A DNA stretch of 64,000 nucleotides from positions 9,082,976 through 9,146,975 of the forward strand of contig OX442419.1 of the NCBI GenBank assembly GCA_949361645.1, read 5' to 3'. Below are positions 58,826-64,000 of the stretch, in pieces. The stretch comes from Spongilla lacustris (lineage: Eukaryota; Porifera; Demospongiae; Spongillida; Spongillidae). The notes beneath the pieces are model-generated. The model was given only the letters and a program-made list of their open reading frames with translations, ran no database searches and was not told where the DNA came from. A program made the position numbers and the translations under genes. The first letter of the stretch is position 1; each line of letters starts with the position of its first letter.

Positions 58826-59450
58826 GGTGTCATAAAAAGGACAGTTGCTAATCCTGCACACTGCCCACCTTCCATTTCATGTTGTGTGCTGGCAGAACCT
58901 ATACCTCCCCAGGCTGCCATGCATGTGTATTGAGAACTGTTTCCAACTTCTGTCATTCAGCAAAAGAAAACCCACTTAAGAGTATTGTTGCTGGCATTTC
59001 ATCCATCAACCCTTGCACATTTATGTCTGGAGCGGTGATGGGCTTGTACCCACTTAACTACAGAAATATATATCCCTGGAAGCGTGTGCAGAGACAGTTT
59101 ACATGTATGTTCAGCAGATATGGCTTGGCTACAAACACAGCATTTTGGAATCCGTGGCTAGGACCAGCCATAACACAGGCAGATGCCGTGGCTAGGACCA
59201 GCCATAACACAGGCAGATGGCATTCCTGAAAGCTTCCTTGGGGAGTGCTATACCAAGCTGTGTGGGCTATACAAGTACATGCCAGCTGGAAGCCCCCTTA
59301 TCACTGTCAATGTTGTCCTGGTTGAGAGATACAGAAGCAGATCTACATGTAGACTCATGTGATTGCCTTATTGACTTTTCTGTATCTTATATAAATCATA
59401 GAATTTGGTGCAGTACAGGTTGGTAATGGCCTTATAATTGAAATGAAGTA
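58826..59450 (+). other. Unrecognised protein-like stretch with a 33-bp tandem duplication
   Basis: The frame 58879-59229 and, in another frame, 59215-59360 (GIPESFLGECYTKLCGLYKY) look partly coding but match nothing I know. A 33-bp unit containing GTGGCTAGGACCAGCC and AACACAGGCAGATG is duplicated at 59155-59220. It is probably a decayed element. Confidence 0.3.
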
Positions 59451-59742
59451 AGGCAATAGCAAAACGAGATTTTATATAAATCCATTAGCCATGCTTAAAA
59501 CAATTTAAAAGTATGGTACCTACACTTGTACCTTGAAAGGTAGCTGTACTGAGCTGGGTATTAGCCAAACTCAGGACCAACAGTTTTTATGCCAATCCAC
59601 CATGAACAAAACCCATCTATATCATCAGTGTACCACACTTGATGCAGATTTTTTTTTATCAGTATCCCAATAAGTCATGCATTGCCATATTAAGGGTATC
59701 ACCTTGAGTAGTGCCTACTAACAACATAGTAGTATATATTAA

Positions 59743-60060
59743 TTAAAAGGATGGATCAGGAAGGAGAAGGAAGGAAAAAGAAGTTGCATAGTTCTGAGAG
59801 CAGCCTCGAAATTTAATGAGTTGACGAAGATGGTGCCTTCTGTATGTATTTATAGCTGCAGAATCATGAAGGGAGCACATTGCAAGAATAGCAGCCTCAC
59901 TGCCTGCTTTTGGCACAGCACACAGTTGAAGATATCCAGCAGCCCGCATAACATCATCCACGATGATCATAGCTTGTCATTTAATTCTCCTTGCAGTTTG
60001 TGTGACCATTATACCTTTTGGATAATTTTTGAGCAAGTGGTTGCTCGCCATCTTCCTGAG
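59743..60060 (-). mobile_element. Non-LTR reverse transcriptase remnant (minus strand)
   Basis: On the minus strand the frame reads KMASNHLLKNYPKG, a stop, then MRAAGYLQLCAVPKAGSEAA and ILAM. The 'AAGxLQLCAGxxAGxEAAxHAM' block is the RT region just before motif A in the same LINE group as 32.3 kb. Stops show decay, and the sequence after ILAM no longer matches. Confidence 0.6.
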
Positions 60061-60599
60061 TGAACTGTCTGCCTCATGTACTGCTTCCCACAATTGGGTT
60101 TTATACGCAACAGGAGGTATGCCAGACATTTTGTCTAGTAGGTGTACACATTTAGAATGTTTCTCTGGACCAAGACACAAGCAAACTTAAACATGCCATA
60201 GCTCAATATGTAGGTGGTGCACCTAGAGCAAATCTATGATACGTGTATCTGTTTGTGCCTGGACAAAGGCATCATTAAAGCCAAATTTATATGAGTGCAT
60301 GCATAAAAACATGCATCATTAGCTGGTACCATTTCATCCAGCCACACCCACATCTCATATACCACCCCGTCAGCCATGCACACACTCAAGGAATCTTACC
60401 AACCACAGGCCAATGCTTGTTCATATCAAACATCTTCAGAAGCAAGTCACATCTCTACATTACATTAACATAGGTCGTGTTGTTGTTATAGCCATATGTG
60501 CTAGTTTATACACTGCACTTACTTACATAATAATTATGTACAATAAAAAATAAAAACATAATGCTATACACACAGAAAAACGACACAAAAAATAGTTAA

Positions 60600-61142
60600 T
60601 CAGATTTAGGTAGTTCTGTCGGTAGCCCAGCACCATTGTATCATCTATTCCAACTCCACTTCTCCACTTGGTGCAAGAACCACACAAGCAAAGATTTCTT
60701 GCTCGAAGTATTGCAAAATAAAGCTTTGCACACAACCATCCTGTGGTTTTCCCCAGTGGTTTGTCCCATTTATTGGGCTAGCCTTTTCAGTAACAAATTT
60801 GCCTCTCTACCCTGGTCCCAGCATTCCATCAGTAGATACAACAAAAGAGGTAATAGATGCTCGACGTGCTTCAGCTGCACTGTTGTATTTTCTTTTCTTT
60901 ACTTCTTCTGCTGAGGAAAGTACTGCATCTGTGTTCCGATGTATGTGTGATGGTGCATTGATGTCTACTACTCGCACATCAAGCAAAGCTACTGCCTGAG
61001 GTTGCCAAAGAGCTCTAATGCTGATGCCCACAATCAGGGCAGGGGGTACCATATCTGCTGTTAGCCTCCTTCACCATTGGCTCCTTTATCACATTCTTGA
61101 ATGCTATTGAAGCCAGATCTCCAAGTGCATCTCGAATTTTAT
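60600..61142 (-). mobile_element. LINE C-terminal domain fragment (minus strand)
   Basis: Reading leftward from 61142: IRDALGDLASIAFKNVIKEP, then RALWQPQAVALLDVRVVD, KKRKYNSAAEARRASITSF, VVSTDGMLGPG, and in another frame KLYFAILRARNLCLCGSCTK, WRSGVGIDD. This is the C-terminal nuclease-like domain that follows RT in the same LINE group as the 32.3-kb and 59.7-kb pieces. At least two frameshifts or stops break it. Its order relative to the 59.7-kb RT piece (C-terminal part first) shows that they are separate copies or a rearranged one. Confidence 0.7.
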
Positions 61143-61180
61143 TGACCAGCCCCCCCCCCCCCCCCCCCCCCCCCCCTAAT
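61143..61180. repeat. Poly-C tract
   Basis: A run of about 27-29 C (61148-61176) adjoins the LINE fragment limit at 61142. Confidence 0.9.
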
Positions 61181-61496
61181 TGATAATAAATGACAATCTA
61201 TAGCTAGAGAGAAAATTCCACATCCGTCTTGGGAACATAAGATTCTTTTAATGGTTTAGATGGCTTTTAATTCTGTGGTGTGATTGAGCGAGTGAGTTAG
61301 TATGAGTATATCTTAAAGGTCATGTTGCATGTTAGACATACATTCTTATGGTATTATAAAATACCTGTTGATAATTTATGTGATAAAATAATATAGATAA
61401 TTATACAATAAATAAAACGTTTATTACACTACTGATAATAAACTTATACATAACATAGCCGGCTTGATAATACATCACATGTGGGATTAAGCGTTC

Positions 61497-61625
61497 TCAA
61501 CGTCCAGCAGCCATCATCAGGGATCTCATCATTATGGCTCTGGCATTAGATTGGACAAAAGCGATTCCAAGTTTGCCATACAAGTTGGGCAAGATCATGG
61601 ACTTAGTCATTATGGAGACAAAGGT
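61497..61625 (-). mobile_element. RLE retrotransposon tail fragment (minus strand)
   Basis: The minus strand encodes MTKSMILPNLYGKLGIAFVQ, SNARAIMMRS, ending in a stop at 61499-61497. This matches the YGRL-LVR-ARAIL-R tail of the other copies. Only about 42 codons remain. Confidence 0.7.
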
Positions 61626-61760
61626 AGCATTGGCCATCCTTATTAGGATTGAGCCCCTTTGAACTGTTCTGTGTTACTTGCTTGCTATATTATTATATGT
61701 ATATATTATAATTGTACTTAAAGAATAGGAAAACAATAAAAAATAAATAATAACTTGTCT

Positions 61761-62116
61761 TGGAACTGGGGTAAAGAGGCACAGTGTGCATTTTCCAGAC
61801 TTTTACAGACTAGCCTCTTTGCTTGCTATAGGGCTTGCCAGCTCTAAAGCAAAAATGGCTGCAGAGATCCAGTGCTGTGTAGAACTGTAGGTTAGATCTT
61901 GTGTATGTATGTGTATTATAAGCCTGTGTATGCATGTATTACTGTCATTATTATTATAGCCAAATGTACTGCCTGCTGGCTGTCACTCTAGATCTGAGAC
62001 AGAATGCAGGAGCCATTGTACTGAGATGTGCCCATACGTATAGTTTGAGCCAATGCCCGTGCTATCATTGCAAGGTCAAGGTCAATTTTAGAAGCCACAA
62101 CAATGGACCTGCTTGA
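61761..62116 (+). mobile_element. RLE retrotransposon tail fragment, split
   Basis: WNWGKEAQCAFSRLLQTSLF begins the fragment, then after a frameshift LAIGLASSKAKMAAEI. The tail resumes after about 90 bp of foreign, TAT-containing sequence as MYCLLAVTLDLRQNAGAIVL then RCAH. The order matches the tail at 54.8 kb. It is frameshifted and interrupted. Confidence 0.65.
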
Positions 62117-62559
62117 GTTTTGTCCTTGGCTGTTTGTACTAATGTAAATATATTACAACCCCTTCCTCCTTCAAAGGCTCTCAGTAGCAGAATATTAATG
62201 CTGCATCTGATTGGTTGATTTCATTGATTTGATTTGACTGCATACATACATATATAGAATACATATGCAAAACGGCAAGAAGTAGCATGGCATGTAAGCT
62301 TACATGCACTTACCAACTGCCTAAAGCTACAGTGTATGGGAAGGTATATAAAATGCAGAAGGGAGATAAGTCTTCAGTACTAAATCGGGTATGAAAAGGT
62401 GTAATGTTCAGTGAAGACACAACATCCTGAGGTTAGGTTAGTTATTACATGTTCAATGAAAAAGTACGTACATGCACATGTACTCACATTTAACATAACA
62501 ATTAGACATAAGTTCTCCTCCATCTGCTCTGAGCCAAAAGCCCATGTGTGTACATATAC

Positions 62560-63680
62560 AATAATTTTAGTTACAATTACAATGATGAACTTTGGAGAAT
62601 TCTTTATTCCATCATCAACATCTGCCTTAGTGAAGCAGCCTGGATCCAGGCCACACTTCCAGTTCAACTTGGGGGCATTGGTATTCAGAGTGCTGTACAG
62701 CTAGCACCATCAGCTTTCCTTGCTTCTGTACAAAGCTCTCAAAACCTTGTCCACAAGATCCTACCACCTCATCTCCTTTCATTAATGGCAGAGAACACGG
62801 CAGGACCATCCAAAAGATATTAATTGAAAACATGAAGAGGCTTTCCTTGCTTTATCTCTGCGTGGTCACAGGGCAATCAACAATCTCCTCCTCAGGACAA
62901 AGCATCTTCTTCCCAAAAGGCATGGGACACTCCAAGGGTAGAGGCAGTCTCTGCAGCTTTGTTAGACCAAGCCCCTGATGCCATCACTATGGCTCGCCTA
63001 CTGGCTGTCTCCATGAAGGAGTCTTTTGACTGGCTTCATGCTGTCCCTAACTCTTCACTGGGCCTAAGGATGGACAATGATACAATTAGAGTGGAAGGTT
63101 GGTCTCTGCCTTGGAGTAGCTCTGTGCAGCCCAGCTGTTGGTTTAGTACTGGTCGTCATTATTGTCATGCTGCTTTAAATGAAATCATCCATCGAGCCCT
63201 GACCACCTCCCACATTCCATCCAGACTAGAACCCACAGGCCTAGACCGCTCTGATGGGAAATGTCCTGATGGCATCACAATGGTTCCATGGATGAACAGG
63301 AACCTTTTGGTTTGGGATGCCACCTGTTCTGACACCCTCACCTGGCACAGTCCACTATGGCAGCAGGTGCTGTCGCCAGTCAGGCAGAGGACCGGAAAAA
63401 CGTCAAATACTCATATCTGGAGGGACACCCAGACATATGTTTCACCCCTATTGCCTATGAAATATCAGGTGTAGTTGGCCCTCTTTCCCTGATCTTCCTG
63501 AAGGAGCTAGGTCACAGGCTCTCAGCCACAACAGGTGACACAAAAAGCTACAGCTACCTGCTCAAACATCTTTCAATGGCTGTACAAAGGGGCAATACTG
63601 CCTCCATAATAGGAACACTTATTTCGCCTTCCACTACTGACTTTTATGGGGTGTGGTTTTTATGGTTTTAGTGTATTATT
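62560..63680 (+). mobile_element. RLE retrotransposon fragment with intact PD-D nuclease motif, knuckle deleted
   Basis: Blocks in order are AAWIQATLPVQLGGIGIQSA, AVSMKESFDWLHAVPNSSLG, LRMDNDTIRV, GRHYCHAALNEIIHRALTTS and the RLE core CPDGITMVPWMNRNLLVWDA, in which PD is followed 13-14 residues later by Asp. In a shifted frame come SQAEDRKNVKYSYLEGH, ISGVVGPLSLIFLKELGHRL and KHLSMAVQRGNTASIIGTL. It is related to the 55.1-kb fragment. The CCHC knuckle present there is missing: sequence jumps from IRVEG to a short unrelated piece. Several stops and shifts are present. AT-rich TTATTAAT-type sequence follows the 3' end. Confidence 0.8.
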
Positions 63681-63782
63681 GTTATATCTATTATGATAAT
63701 TAATATTTAATATATATTATTAATATATAAGGCAAATACATGTTCACACACAACCACACATAATACAAAAAATTACACACAA

Positions 63783-64000
63783 AGTTCATCCACCTGCTGC
63801 ACAAGGTGGGAGTAGGAACGACTCAGAATGGCACGAGCATTAGATCTGATTAAAGAATGACTGAGGCGACCAAAGAGGTCAGTCAGTGCCATAGATTTAG
63901 AGGTATTCCCATGAATGGCTAAACGAGTGGCTTCTAGTGAGAAAGCCATCAAAGCCTCTGGACCCCATGCACCATAACTCTCTACGGCCAGTGGAATACA
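63783..64000 (-). mobile_element. RLE retrotransposon tail fragment at the window edge (minus strand)
   Basis: The minus strand from 64000 reads CIPLAVESYGAWGPEALMAF, then LFGRLSHSLIRSNARAILSR and a stop near 63785-63783. The frame is open to the window edge, so a longer copy may continue to the right. Its sequence is closer to the 16.8-20.4 kb tail than to the 62.6-kb fragment. Confidence 0.8.

Noticed and set aside
58274..58956. Repetitive frames over the two minisatellites
   Set aside because: Open only because the unit length suits; no signal, motif or splice support.

Overview
The window looks like nuclear DNA of an early-branching metazoan, most likely a demosponge. It is AT-rich and intron-containing, with GT-AG junctions that join in phase. 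It is full of TACATGTA-type words, microsatellites, short foldback elements and decayed reverse-transcriptase genes. The host genes are animal families: a CYP46-like cytochrome P450, a CD225/dispanin protein, a CARD-caspase and an ankyrin-repeat protein. The sponge assignment is inference from these traits and not from a marker gene. A 200-base run of N (20403-20602) shows that this is an assembled scaffold.

Layout. 1-6.4 kb: a minus-strand CYP46-like P450 (eight exons visible, running off the left edge). Its 4.3-kb first intron holds a large foldback element and a decayed plus-strand gene. 6.4-16.6 kb: little host coding; inverted-repeat elements, TG-rich satellites, and a duplicated segment present at 10.0-10.6 and 16.1-16.6 kb. 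16.7-20.4 kb: 5'-truncated copies of a restriction-like-endonuclease (RLE) non-LTR retrotransposon, each joined to (AAT)n, with an orphan duplicate of the P450 promoter and first exon between them. 20.6-22.0 kb: a minus-strand CD225/dispanin gene cut by the gap. 23.1-25.5 kb: G/C-homopolymer-rich repeats. 31.0-31.4 kb: a small secreted Cys/Pro-rich protein gene. 32.3 kb: an RT remnant. 34.7-36.9 kb: nested direct and inverted repeats.

38.1-43.9 kb: a CARD, Pro/Gln-repeat linker, caspase gene on the plus strand. All three parts splice in phase, but the caspase domain carries stops and frameshifts and has lost its catalytic His. 45.9-56.7 kb: a plus-strand gene with a transmembrane segment followed by one-repeat-per-exon ankyrin exons, enlarged by tandem duplication of a block of about 4.4 kb; a retrotransposon fragment sits in one duplicated intron. 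58.3-58.8 kb: two minisatellites. 59.7-64.0 kb: fragments of at least two non-LTR families on both strands.

The genes do not form an operon or pathway. The window is a host-gene region shaped by duplication and by microsatellite-associated non-LTR retrotransposition. Exon limits were derived by hand from splice sites and reading phase; no alignment program was run.
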